Assembly (NCBI GenBank): GCA_030562195.1
Contig: JAUJPP010000003.1
Coordinates: 20,801,398-20,865,397 of the forward strand
DNA: 64,000 nt
Origin: Nipponacmea schrenckii
Lineage: Eukaryota; Mollusca; Gastropoda; Lottiidae
Direction: 5' to 3'
Part shown: positions 11,922 through 22,891 of the stretch, piece after piece
How the letters are laid out: each line of letters starts with the position of its first letter
Numbering within the stretch: position 1 is the first letter of the stretch
Program-made: the position numbers and the translations under genes
The notes under the pieces: generated by a model
Database searches by the model: none
What the model saw: the letters and a program-made list of their open reading frames with translations, nothing else
What the model was told of the DNA's origin: nothing

Positions 11922-12036
11922 TCTGTTGTTTTAATATTACTCCTAGTTCAGTGCTCTAATTACCTCATGTTATCTAGTGGTCTGTTGTTTTAATATTACT
12001 CCTAGTTCAGTGCTCTAATTACCTCATGTTATCTAG
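11922..12036 (+). repeat. 59 bp tandem duplication in the Penelope 3' region
   Basis: TCTGTTGTTTTAATATTACT begins at 11,922 and again at 11,981. The two 59 bp units are nearly identical through CTCATGTTATCTAG. It lies after the stop codon of the Penelope ORF. Confidence 0.8.
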
Positions 12037-12314
12037 TTAGTTATCTAATTGGTTTGTTTTGATTTTGTTACCCTTGTTGCCATGCCTTCATCTTAATCCC
12101 TGCTTGGTCATTGTTAATTGTTTTTCTGTTGTACCCTTTGAATGGCTTCGATGTATCTCATATATATTGTCACTGTTATATATTGATAATCATTTTACTT
12201 GATAACGTTACCGGCATGTGTTTCGAAACGTAGTATGTAATAAATTCAGAGGTAGTACATCCATATATTCTTAGTTCTTAATGTAGTAATCCTACCTCTA
12301 TATGTCTTATAAAG

Positions 12315-12490
12315 AATATAGCAACTTGTATTGCCTGATCTAAGTTGGTTGGTCTCGACTGTTGGACTCTCCATACAAGCTCACTATCATCTTGGAATGC
12401 ATCATAAAATGCGTCTCGGGCAAGAACATCTTGTAGCTCTAATGTTGCCATTGGATATGCTAACGTAACTTTTCTTCTGACTACTTGCCC
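12315..12490 (-). pseudogene. gypsy gag middle fragment
   Basis: The minus strand reads an open segment with LQDVLARDAFYDAF and RPTNLDQA, conserved in gag proteins of this class. It lies between the Penelope element (below 12,300) and the foldback element (above 12,497). Its first codons follow directly from the last gag codons at 16,073 when the foldback and one target copy are ignored, which places both pieces in one gag. Confidence 0.75.
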
Positions 12491-12496
12491 TAATTC

Positions 12497-15400
12497 TATG
12501 GAAGGGAATAGCTGCCATAATTAGAAGCAATGAAGAAGTGTTTAATTCCATTGTAATACGTCAAATGACATGTGTGATAAAACAAGATACATTAATATAA
12601 AAAAACATATGACAACTTTTGTTAAAGTAAATTGTTTTAAAACAAAACTTTTATGTTTAACGGTAAGATCACTCTTGTTTTTGTAGAATATAATATTACT
12701 AAATACATTTTACATTAGATGTATGTCACAAACACCCCTCCATAACACATTGGTTATTTGTCGCGTGCAGTTTCTCCAATTACATTTCACTTTTGTCATA
12801 TCTATTTTGTCGTATCTTTTACGTTCATCACATGACCATCACGTGACCAAAAAATAGAAATCATTTAAGAACTTTTCCCAGTGGAATTTATAGTCTTGTT
12901 CTTCATGACAGACGGTGAATGAATTTTCGACACCAATTGCCATGATAATAATAATGATTTTTTATTCTGGTCAACAATTTATTATGCATAACATTTTCGA
13001 TTTCTCATTTAAGTTCGATTGTTGAAGCCTTTGCTTAAACTGTCTCGCTGTATGGTGGCCCATGGCTATCACTCAGTTTTTTTCAACATGGCCCTACTTT
13101 ATTTTCTGACTAATTCATTCTATTTATTAAATTTTTTATTTTTTTTTAAAGAAAATATTCTTTAAAAAGATTGAAATAACTAAATAAATAAACACAAAAA
13201 ATAATAAAATAAAATAAAAAGTAATTGAAAAAAAAAATAAAATAAAATAAAATAAAAAGTAATTGAAAAATGAATTTGATATAATTTTGAAAGTAAAAAA
13301 GAAAACATTCTAAGACTAAAAGTAAAACTGATTTCTTTTAAAGATTTTTTAATCTATTTCATTAAAATATTATTTTAAAATTGAAATGAAAGTTAGGTGA
13401 ATTTAAAATGATTTTAAAAGTGAAATAAATAAAATTAAAAAATCTGCAGAGCCTAGAGCTATCACAGTATACCATCATGCATTGTATGGTCGATGTGGAT
13501 TGGGGATGATTTGACATAAAGGGAAATCACTCCGAAATTGATACAATAAGATTTTTGTCTCTTTAATTTTGAGGAAAAACATGATTATATTTTGATAATT
13601 TTCCTGGAAGGCATCAGTCAGTTGTTTACTAGTCTAGAATTAGAATTGAAGGTCCCATTATTTGAGAGTTGGTCTGAACGTGAACGTGACCTTTGAACCT
13701 TGGCTGTTATGAATATTATAATTCTCATACTATTGCTATCAGAGACAAAACAACCCACAGACATAATTTATTATTATAACACAAATTCGATAAAAAAGTA
13801 AATCATATATAAAACATCTCCTTTTTTTCGTTTCTCGTTACTTTCACCGAAAATTCCAATTTTTTTTTAACCTACCAGTAGTTTTGATTATCCAGACGTC
13901 TTTCTGGTGCTTTTGGGCGTTGGGAATTTTACACTAACCGCTGAGCACAGACTCCGGTCAGGGCTTAGGTTAGTTTAAAAGTTAGGGCTAGCCACAGCCC
14001 ACAGGTAACTGGAATCAGCGACTTGGCCATACTCTAGTTGTTTCTTGTTTGTATGTGATTCCAGTCACCTAGCTAGACCTAGGCTAGGTAGATTTATTTT
14101 GGAGACCCCTTCAAATCATGTTGTAGGCCTAGATAAGCTTACAAGATTTATGCCCCATGACATAGCTGCCATCATAGCCTAATAATAAACCTAGATTGTG
14201 GTAAAGCTTTTTATTGTTGATTGATTAGGCCTATGATTGACACTAGATCTGTTTTTCAGTCAAAGTTCTCATTGAATTGATAATGTCAGATCAGTGGGCA
14301 AAATTTTCGGAGTGATTTCCCTTTATGTCAAATCGTCTCCAATCCACATCGACCATACAATGCATGATGGTATACTATGATAGCTCTAGGCTCTTCAGAT
14401 TTTTTAATTTTATTTATTTCACTTTTAAAATCATTTTAAATTCACCTAACTTTCATTTCAATTTTAAAATTATATTTTAATGAAATAGATTAAAAAAATC
14501 TTTAAAAGAAATCAGTTTTACTTTTAGTCTTAGAATGTTTTCTTTTTTAATTTATTTTACTTTCAAAATTATTTCAAATTCATTTTAACTTGTTTCATTT
14601 CTTTTTTCTATTACTTTTTATTTTATTTTATCCTTTTTTTTTTCAATTACTTTTTATTTTATTCTTTTTTTGTGTTATTTATAAATAATTTAATAAATAG
14701 AATGAATTAGTTAGAAAATAAAGTAGGGCCATGTTGAAAAAAATGAGTGATAGCCATGGGCCACCATACTCGCTGCTAAAGCCCCTTTCCAGAATATTTT
14801 TTGCTTTTCTTTATTTTTTTGGCATTTATCTATTTGGACACATCATTCGGAAATAAAATATAGTTCACCGCTTCAAGAGATAATCAAGACCCTTAACTTA
14901 GATACTTGTACTTAGCAGACAACATAAGCAAGGTTGTGGAGCTACTGAAACAAGCTGCATCCCACCTCACTTCAAATTCCGAGGTATTGTCTGAGCCAGA
15001 AAACCAGTCACAAACCACCGATAAGGAGTCAACTAATAATACTAATAATACTATCCGTCAAGAAATGTGTCGCCTGTTTTCTCTTTATAAGGCTAGTACT
15101 AGTACCGAAGCCTAATAGTAGTAGTGGAATGGAGAGGAGCCGATTTTTTGGTGGCAGCAGTACCAGTAGTAGTAGCTTTTTGTGGGGGGGGGGGGGGTTC
15201 TGGCACAGGCAAATCATCGGAATTTGAAGTGAGGTGGGATGCAGCTTGTCTAAGAAGCTCCGCGACCTAAAAATCAGATGTGTCTAAACAGATCAGTGGA
15301 ATTCAACCTTTTCAAGCAATTTCCCCATTTTTTGGTTAATGAAAAGTTCGCGTCTCCTATTTCATTTCAAATATTGACTTTAAAGGCCTTGCATTAAATC

Positions 15401-16066
15401 TCAAACCATAACATGTTCACAGACACAACAGTTTTTTTTTTTTTTGCGATTATATGTTGTTCGCGTGACCTAAAAGTTTTCCGACATCCCCAAGGTTGAA
15501 AACCACTGAAATAGATAAATGCCAAAAAATAAAGAAAAGAAAAACAATTCTTAACCTGGAAAGGGGCTTTAGCAAAGAGACAGTTTAAGCAAAGGCTTAA
15601 ATAAGCGAACTTAAATGGGAAATCGAAAATGTTATGCGTAATAAATTGTTGACCCAAATAAAGAATCATTATTATTATCATGGAATTGGTGGCGAAAATT
15701 CATTTACCGTCGGTCATGAAGAACAAGACTATAAATTCCACTGGGAGCAGTTCTTAAATGATTTCTATTTTTGGTCACGTGATGGTCATGTGATGAACGT
15801 AAAAGATACGACAAAATAGATATGACAAAAGTGAAATGTTAAAAGAGAAACTGCACGCGACATATAACCAGTGTGTTATGGGGGGTTTGTGACATACATC
15901 TAATGTAAAAAGTTTTTAGTAATATTAAATTCTACAAAAACAAGACTGATCTTGCCGTCTTTTGATATTAAGGTATTTTGTTTTATTACACATGTCATTT
16001 GACTAATTACAATGGAATTAGACACTTCTTCATTGCATCTAATTATGGCAGCTATTCCCTTCCATA
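12497..16066. mobile_element. foldback element (outer) with ~0.8 kb inverted arms and 6 bp TSD
   Basis: Begins TATGGAAGGGAATAGCTGCC and ends with the exact complement, flanked by direct TAATTC copies at 12,491-12,496 and 16,067-16,072. The arms pair over long stretches: 12,497-13,050 with the complement of about 15,570-16,066, then 14,776-15,010 with about 15,190-15,560. The left arm is split by a second foldback (13,051-14,768). Without that insert the element is about 1.85 kb, with a central loop of roughly 180 bp (15,010-15,190). No transposase is encoded; it must be non-autonomous. Its 6 bp duplication reconnects gag in frame, so the boundaries are reliable. The family is not recognised. 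Confidence 0.88.
13051..14768. mobile_element. foldback element (inner) with ~0.5 kb arms and 7 bp TSD
   Basis: Begins TATGGTGGCCCATGGCTATC and ends with the complement, flanked by direct CTCGCTG copies at 13,044-13,050 and 14,769-14,775. Arms of about 500 bp (13,051-13,560 and 14,310-14,768) are rich in short A/T tracts such as AAATAAAATAAAA. The middle (13,570-14,310) is unique AT-rich sequence with no coding signal. It lies inside the left arm of the outer foldback, and only one copy of the interrupted arm exists, so it is the younger insertion. Confidence 0.87.
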
Positions 16067-16072
16067 TAATTC

Positions 16073-16829
16073 CGGTAAGGTTTCTTTAGGCGTTCTCCGT
16101 CTCGCCTTTAACTCTGCTCTGTACATCTGTGTCTGGTTCGGGGGTAAAAACCTATTTTTTAGCACCTCTATTAATCTTCTGTAGTTTCGCCTTTCTTCTG
16201 AAGAAAGAGCCAGTAACTCCGATTGAGCTGGTCCCTTCAACACTCCAGCTAAATATAAAGCTTTCTCCGACTTACTCCAATCATTTATTTCAGCCAGTTT
16301 CAAAATGTATTTGGTAGTCCATAATGGAGCTGGATCCATCAAATGGTTGAGCATGGAGTAAATTCCTCTTGTGGCCATATCCTGTAGTTCTCCAGTTTGG
16401 CTCTAAGCCAGTACCAATATGCTGTGCATATCTAGGAGTATATCGGTGTTGTATTCTATCGGTATTATGTGGAGTTAGAGAGACTACTCTTTCTGGAACG
16501 TAATCATCTGTCCAGTTTCTGCCCCCTAAAGACTCTCTCACCAACGGGTGTGAGATGATTTGATCTGCGCTTTACATGCTCTTCTAAACGTAACTTCGGT
16601 GTCAAGTACCATCTGCTCTTCATTATCCTTACATTTTTCCATCAGTGAAGTTCTTATTACGCCTACTTCCAAGTATTTCATCAGCTGTGATGGGAATATC
16701 TGTTCGAGGAGCATTAGACTTCAGCCGCTCGACTCTACTCTCAGGAGAATCAACATAGCTCGTTGTTCTTTCTGAAGGCGACTTGAACTGTGTAAACGTA
16801 GGTTGTACATCGCCTGCTAGTTCGCTCAC
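16073..16829 (-). pseudogene. gypsy gag N-terminal half
   Basis: Three frames read in order: 16,829-16,629 (N-terminal, polar), 16,544-16,290 (ending LHAQPFDGSSSIMDYQIHFE) and 16,378-16,073 (EINDWSKSEKALYLAGVLKG, then NYRRLIEVLKNRF). The FDGS...W.DY..HFE motif followed by KA..LA..L.G is characteristic of Ty3/gypsy and retrovirus-like capsid proteins. Frameshifts separate the pieces. The gag is cut at 16,067 by the foldback insertion and resumes at 12,490. Confidence 0.82.
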
Positions 16830-16996
16830 TGTTGAGCACGCTCAGCTACTGAGCTTCTTGGATCTTTTTGAGGTATCCCACCTCTGCCACCAGAAAAATC
16901 GTGTAATATCCTTGGTCTTTGTTGCTAGCAAATCTAGGCTCGTTATCCAACACTAGGGTATGCCAAATATTGGTAGAAGGAAGTGGCTCTCCCAGG

Positions 16997-17536
16997 TAAG
17001 ATAACGATACTCTCGAGCAGGGGATGACTCTCTGACCTTTAACCGAGGAGGTATAACGAATCGCTAAATACCTGAATCGCTCCAGAAGGAGTCACTGTTC
17101 AGAGAATCCAATTTTAACAATCCTATTCTGACGTCTACTGATCTTCAACTCGTTAAATACAGCGTACATCGCTGTTTATATAGGCCTATGGTCACATGGT
17201 ACCCCCTAACGCCACCTATAGAATAACAGGTCCTAAAATAAAATATTATGACCTGGAAATCGGGACTATGTGAAAATAATTATAAACTTGCAAAAAATAT
17301 GAACTGACACTTATCCTACATATTGGACTCTACAACGTATGCATATAATGAAATGCTTAAAAATCATGACAATAACAATAAAATATTATAAGAATTTAAT
17401 TTTATTAATTGAAATGTGACCAGCTTTTCATGCGAAAACGAAAGCAACGAATGACCAGACACTCAACGGAAGTTAAAAATGTAAACAGTATAAAAAGGAC
17501 GGATTGATTGTGGAATGGGAACTGCTGGTCATTACA
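16997..17536 (-). repeat. 5' LTR of the gypsy element
   Basis: Second copy of the ~545 bp LTR, ending at 17,536 (TGTAATGACC when read on the minus strand). On the minus strand it is followed by the element interior, where the primer-binding site should lie; I could not match a specific tRNA. Confidence 0.88.
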
Positions 17537-17542
17537 CAAGGT

Positions 17543-18105
17543 ACTCTCTAACACTAATCGTATGCATTGTGTTTTGTAAAATTTCATATGTCTCCTTTGG
17601 AGATCTCGAATAAAGTATTTATTATTATTATTATTAACAAAAAGATATTTTCATCTGGATTTGAACTAAAATATCTTTATCTCTCAAGTAGCCTACATTG
17701 GATTGACGTCAGTAGAGGTTTACAATGGTTACGATATAATCGTTGTTTTTTGCCTAGATGACCGTATTAAGAAAACAGCAAGTTGAATCGAGGGCAGAAA
17801 TATCACCTGATTCCCCTGAATCTGAGATATTTCTCGAATTATAATGAGTAAAAATCTGTATGACTTATATGAGGCTTTTATGACATGACGACTATCATGC
17901 TGTACAAGATGCAAATTATCCTTCCGACATGAACTCACTTCGTGTAACAATTGATTAGGATATCAACATTCTATTTCAGGTACATTATGTCATATTTTTT
18001 TATTTTAAGAAATAGGGCATCATAATTTTATCAGCGGTTAAAACTAGGACAATATTTATTTACTTTGTAATGAAAAAGATTGCATACAATAATTAACATT
18101 TTGCA
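17543..18105. other. intergenic between gypsy element and methyltransferase
   Basis: Contains GAGATCTCGAATAAAGTATT followed by a (TTA)n run near 17,600-17,635, which resembles the 3' tail of a non-LTR element; too short to classify. No gene seen; the methyltransferase promoter should lie near 18,000-18,100. Confidence 0.35.
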
Positions 18106-20275
18106 ATGGATATTCACGAAACCGCCAAAAAAGCTTTTCAGAAGGTGAGTAGATATTACCTATATCCATCGTTACTAAAGGAACTTGCATAGAAGTACAA
18201 TATAAGTGTTTTATATGTATACCAATAAGGCACAACAACACAATGGAATGAAATAGGAAATTTATTTCTTAATTTGACACAGAATGAACTTTGAACTTGA
18301 AGGCGTGTCATGAAGTAGAATGTAAAAATTTGCATGGAGAGCGACATTAACCGACTCATTTCTATCTGTCCACGCCAATCCCTTGGACAAGCATCACAGA
18401 TGGTAGGAAACAGGTTGATTAAAATCAAAGGTACTTTCACCCCTAAACGGCTAAGATGAGAAGTCGCCTAAATAAACAGAAATTTTGAATGCATAAAATA
18501 CGTTTTATATCTCTAGTCCATTATGATGCCATGCAAAATTCCGTTTTACAGTTAAATATTTTAGGGACAAATCTATGACAAATATAGGCCTACTTATACG
18601 GATGAAGTCATAGAAAAAGTTTTAGAAATAACCCACAACAACGAAATAGCCCCTGAATATGGTAAGAAACGGTGTTAACTATACTCATCACAATAATCAA
18701 AGTAGCAAAGTTATGGCATTGGATCAGTGTTGTACTGCACCATCTCAGTCAAGTGTTATATACATGTAACAAGATTGCCACCAAGCGACATCAATATGAT
18801 TGTAACGATTTAGCTACCCTTCCATACATTTATAATTAAATCTCATGTCATTTAATTTGTATAAATTTCATTTGCAATTTATTTGGAGATCATGGATAAA
18901 TTTTAGTTAACCATTTAATTCAGCACAAAAGATAAAATATGACATGTTGGAACTGGGTGCTGGAACAGGAAAGTTTACAAAGAAACTGAAGAATAAACTA
19001 AAAGTAATGACATTTTTGTAATAAACCAGAAGATCCGGACTATTACTAATTACTGTCGTTGTCGTTACTTTCCTTAGTTGGTAGTTTGTTCTGGAATGTA
19101 AAACTACAGAATATATAACGAAAATTGAAAATGCTACATTGTCTCATTTATGCGACTACGCAATTAAACATTATTTTATTCTGATATTTTATAGCAAGAG
19201 AAATTACTGGCTAGTGAACCTTCGGAAGGGTTTCTGACAGTATTAAAACAGTCATGTCCAGATGTAGAGTGTTCACAATTTGCTGCTAATGATATTCCAC
19301 TACCGAACTCCTCAGTCAAGGTAATTATCTTACTTAATGAGAAATGTTTCGAATGGTTCAAAAGCTATTTCAAGCCTGTCTCTCAACAGTTGTGATGAAA
19401 AATAACTACTGTAAGTAAATGTAATGGAGAAATTATGGAAAGTTTTGTCTTTGGTTTAAAAACAGATTTAACGCCATTGTAAATTTCTCAATATAAATAG
19501 TGGAGTTGTGGATATTGTAGGTAGTAGTATGTGCTCAGTGTTTTCACTGGTTTGCTAATGCATCAAGTTTATCAGAAATTGACAGAGTTCTTGTACCAGG
19601 TGGTTTACTTTGTAAGTATCACTTTCACATGTTTCGTGCTCAATGGCCTCTGGCATTCTCTAAAGGTCACCCAGGTTCATCCAATGTGCAATTTTATTGC
19701 ATTAAATGCTCTTACGTTTTACCTCTACCAAGCACTTAAGACAGGTTTTCTCCTTTTGTACACTATTTATTATTCAGTTTTGGTATACAATAGAGAAGAT
19801 AGAAGATATCCAATGGTGGACGAGTTAGTGGTGAAGATAAGAAGTTATATGGGCAACAACCCACCACCCCAATATACAGATATTAAAGATATTTTCAATG
19901 ACACCGGACCATTTAAGAGAATCCAAGATTTAGTCTTAGATGGTATCGAATTCAAGGTTTGAAGAATTGTAATGATATTTTCGTGTCATGCTTACCATTG
20001 GTTGACAGACGTAGATCAGAAGGCTATTTTGGGGAACTACGGTAGCAAAGAAATCGGCCTGATGACTACTCTAGCCATTAAATCTTTTTCAGGGTCAACT
20101 TACTGATCTTCATAACTACGTTTGCTCAGTGAGCTTTATCCACAACCTGCCAGACGATATGAAGGTCAAGATTACGCAAGAAGTTACTGAAATTATCAAG
20201 AATTATGTTGGAGACCAAACACAGATAGATATTCCATTTTATTCTTTGATAAATGTATTTAAAAAGGAAGACTAA
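18106..20275 (+). CDS. class I SAM-dependent methyltransferase (Methyltransf_11 type)
   Basis: Seven exons: 18106-18144, 18565-18661, 18924-19003, 19195-19320, 19521-19611, 19778-19956, 20093-20275; all GT...AG and phase-consistent, giving 264 residues. Residues 53-63 read MLELGAGTGKF, the glycine-rich SAM-binding motif I; about residue 90 SQFAANDIPLPNSS is the motif II region, and CAQCFHWF then DRVLVPGGLLF follow motifs III-IV of this superfamily. N-terminal YDKYRPTYTDEV matches the cap typical of small cytosolic methyltransferases of the trans-aconitate/ubiE-like group. The substrate cannot be told from sequence. The start is the only ATG giving the conserved N-terminus. Length is normal for the family. 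Confidence 0.88.
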
Positions 20276-20300
20276 TCAGTATGTAATTTATATTTTGAAT

Positions 20301-20306
20301 AATAAA
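20301..20306 (+). promoter_or_regulatory. poly(A) signal of the methyltransferase gene
   Basis: AATAAA 26 bases after the stop codon, before a downstream T/G-containing stretch; the canonical animal polyadenylation hexamer. Confidence 0.6.
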
Positions 20307-20532
20307 GAGTATATTACTGACACATGATCATTGAGTCAAAAACTTTGGTGAATAAAAAGGAATAAAACGAAAATAAATCAACAAGCGTGAATTTATCTTA
20401 AGAATAATAGGCAATGTTTAAAATGTACAAAATGTACAAAATCAATTTTGGAATGAGACCAAATAGCCCTAATTATGAAAAAAAAATTTATTAATACATA
20501 ATAAAATCCTCAAAATTGTTATAAGAAGCCGC

Positions 20533-22297
20533 TTATAATTCACCTTCCCCTATGGTCTTTTGGCTTTTTATAGGGGGAAGAATGTTTTCCCTGTTCCATT
20601 GTCTTGAATGTAAAGTTGATGTAGTAGAATTTGGATGTTTTGGTTTTGAAGTTTTTTTTGGATCTGCCTTATGTCGTGGACCCAAGTTTGGATTTATATC
20701 TGGTAAGGTATAGGCTACCCCTAAATTTGGAACTGTGAATAAGGCTGAAATGGACAGGAATAATATTTTTTATCATAAAGTGAACATATAGGCCAGGTAT
20801 CATAGTTCATTGACAACAACTATGCAAAATATTATGTGGAATTCTCTGTAACTATACGTGCCACTCAAAAGTACTCTAAACGACTCCAACCACAAGTCAG
20901 ACATGAAAATCAAATGACATTATTTCCTAGTTTTCTGCACTGTTTTGGGCTAACACAAATGCAGTGTGCTATAAGGGCAATTTTGTAGGACGGCAACATA
21001 AGTCTACTCTAGTTATCGATCTTGAACTCACACAGCCACAGTGGACCGAACGACTAGCCGCCTTCACCATTTAAGGGTTTGAACCTTTACCTCACTGCAA
21101 ACTGCAATTTTCTACGTGGCTATTTGTCCGTTCCTTTCCATGAATTGCTATTTTAAAAGGGCACAAGTTTACAAATTTGTCTAAAATCGATTAACTGCCT
21201 TTCTAATTCTTGTTCATTACCTTACCTTGACCAATATTTGAGCCTTTCCTTTGATTACCATTGGCAGTCAAAATTTTACTTCCTCTATATACAGCATAGG
21301 GGTGGTGCACAATATTTAAACGTTTAGCTTTGTCGGTGAATAAAAACATTCTGGAGCGAGGTCTACATTGATAATGAACTTGTTTAGTTCTCGGTATATA
21401 CTTGTTTATTAGATCATTCACTTTTCCATTATCGTACTCTGAATCGTGAGAACATTCTTTTCCACTTTCAGCTGTAGAAATAATTCTTGTTCTTGTTTCT
21501 GGTGAAATGTGACTGTGTCGACTAGCTGAAAAGGGCGACGGTGCTGGTACAGGTGGCGATGATTTTGCAGATGAACGCCGACTTTCCAGTCCAACTTTTT
21601 TACAAATACTAACTGGACGAGGCTGATGTTCTCCTCCTCCGTCCATAGTAGGAGAGAAACGATGGTGTTCACATATAAAACGTTGGCGAGAGTAAATACG
21701 ATGTATACCTGCTCGTAATTTATCTACTTCACAGTGAAGACAAACAGTATCAATTCCACGGACTTCGGGCTTTTTAACAAAATAGCTAGCACGATGACAA
21801 GTTTTAAGTCGCCGAGCGCTGGCCTCAAGCTCACACTCTTTTAAAAAGTCTTTGATACTTATTTCAGGGAGGTTCAAAGGTTTTGACAAGTATTGGGTTG
21901 CGATAGCAATAGCATCCCTAACTCTCTGCCGATTTTTTTCAGCTAGACCGTCCTGTTGTCTGGTATACTCTTGTATTCTTTGCTGTGTTAGACGATATTC
22001 GGTATTTGGTGAATAAATATTTTCTCTTCCACTTCCAGAGGATGAGTTCTTAACTAGATTTGATCGAGATGCTTTTGGTGAACTTAAAGGTGATTCTGGA
22101 GATAATAGTGCGATTTTCCGTAGGTAATCTGGTGACTTCGATGAACTTCCTTTTGCTGAACTATTGTGTAATGGTTGTGAACAAGGGCTTGTTGGTGTTC
22201 TCCTCTTTGCTGATTTCTTCGTATAATTTGCACTCTGCTCTCCCGAACCTCTATTTTTATGTTTTTTTGTTGAAAAAGATGGACTGGGTAAGCTCAT
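20533..22297 (-). CDS. unrecognised protein with Cys/His cluster, 427 residues
   Basis: Two coding exons: 22297-21226 and 20744-20533 (phase 1 intron, donor GTAAGG, acceptor TTTCAG), giving 427 residues. Starts at the first ATG (MSLPSPSFSTKK); the frame is open a little further upstream without ATG. The first ~110 residues are Ser/Pro/Lys-rich and likely disordered, with SP sites. A compact region follows (about residues 110-225): a helix with QQDGLAEKNRQRVRDAI, then DFLKECELEASARRLKTCH and a Cys/His group made of CLHC and, about 22 residues on, CEHH, which could bind zinc. After another disordered stretch comes PRSRMFLFTDKAKRL. I do not recognise a family; the ordered core suggests a real conserved protein. 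It lies 3' to 3' with the methyltransferase (about 230 bp between stops). Confidence 0.7.
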
Positions 22298-22891
22298 AGA
22301 CTCACGACACTTAAAAACTAAGTAAAGATTTTCTCTTATCAATTCCTGGTGCTTCCACGTTCGATATTCGTTTTCATTTGAATTGCCAGATTATCGAAAA
22401 CGTCAATTATCTGTGACGTAATAATGTGTTGTAGTGCCAGATAAATGTAGTATCCGCGTGATTAGCACGATTAAAATTGTTATTTATTTGATTTCGTCAA
22501 TAGAAACATTCTTATATCCATTTATTTAGTATCCATTTCACATTTCAAACATTATGAGTTCATAAGATTCCTCAACAGAACGCGAAATTACCCTTATATC
22601 AATCAATATCGAACATCTTACCAAACCACTCATTACAATTACATGAATATGAAATACACGATAACATAAACAAAGAAAAATAGCAATAGATTTAATTAGA
22701 AAATCATATTGTTAATTGTTGAACTTGGTCCACACCACATCGACAACATCTATAACGAATGATTTCCAGATTTTAAACACTATAAGTAGTGACATCGTCC
22801 ATTATTTGTTCATTTAGACACAAAGAAAGCCTTAGGATTAATCAATTGTTACAATTCGCTAATGTTGTTAAACCGTTTGATTTTTTTTTTG
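22298..22891. other. short intergenic region between two minus-strand genes
   Basis: Holds the promoter side of the Cys/His protein gene and the 3' side of the kinase gene. TTTATT (AATAAA on the minus strand) occurs near 22,479 and 22,520, suitable as kinase poly(A) signals. TGACGTAA near 22,414 is a CRE-like octamer about 120 bases upstream of the Cys/His gene ATG. No further gene seen. Confidence 0.35.

Larger units (their letters stand above)
9690..12300 (+). mobile_element. Penelope-like element (RT plus GIY-YIG), inserted in gypsy gag
   Basis: Plus-strand protein fragments (9,695-11,842) carry a Penelope-type RT and a C-terminal GIY-YIG nuclease. They are followed by a 3' region with AATAAATTCAGAGGTAGTA near 12,238-12,256, then gypsy gag resumes at about 12,315 on the minus strand. 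The element is opposite in orientation to its host and lacks the N-terminal part usual for Penelope ORFs, so it is probably 5'-truncated. The exact ends are uncertain by about 15 bp and I did not find a clear target duplication. Confidence 0.85.
5213..17536 (-). mobile_element. Ty3/gypsy LTR retrotransposon (degraded, with nested insertions)
   Basis: Two LTRs in the same orientation (5,226-5,774 and 16,997-17,536) bracket minus-strand gag and pol fragments in the order gag, RT, RNase H, integrase, then a third ORF. The LTR outer edge on the minus strand starts TGTAATGACC, preceded inside by a purine-rich GAGGCGTGGGTAA tract that fits a polypurine primer next to the 3' LTR. A possible 5 bp target duplication, CAAGG, lies at 5,208-5,212 and 17,537-17,541, but the inner LTR edges diverge, so this is tentative. 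About 6.2 kb of the span belongs to later insertions (a Penelope-like element and a foldback element), both in gag. No protease region is recognised, consistent with an internal deletion near 9,360-9,400. Confidence 0.9.
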
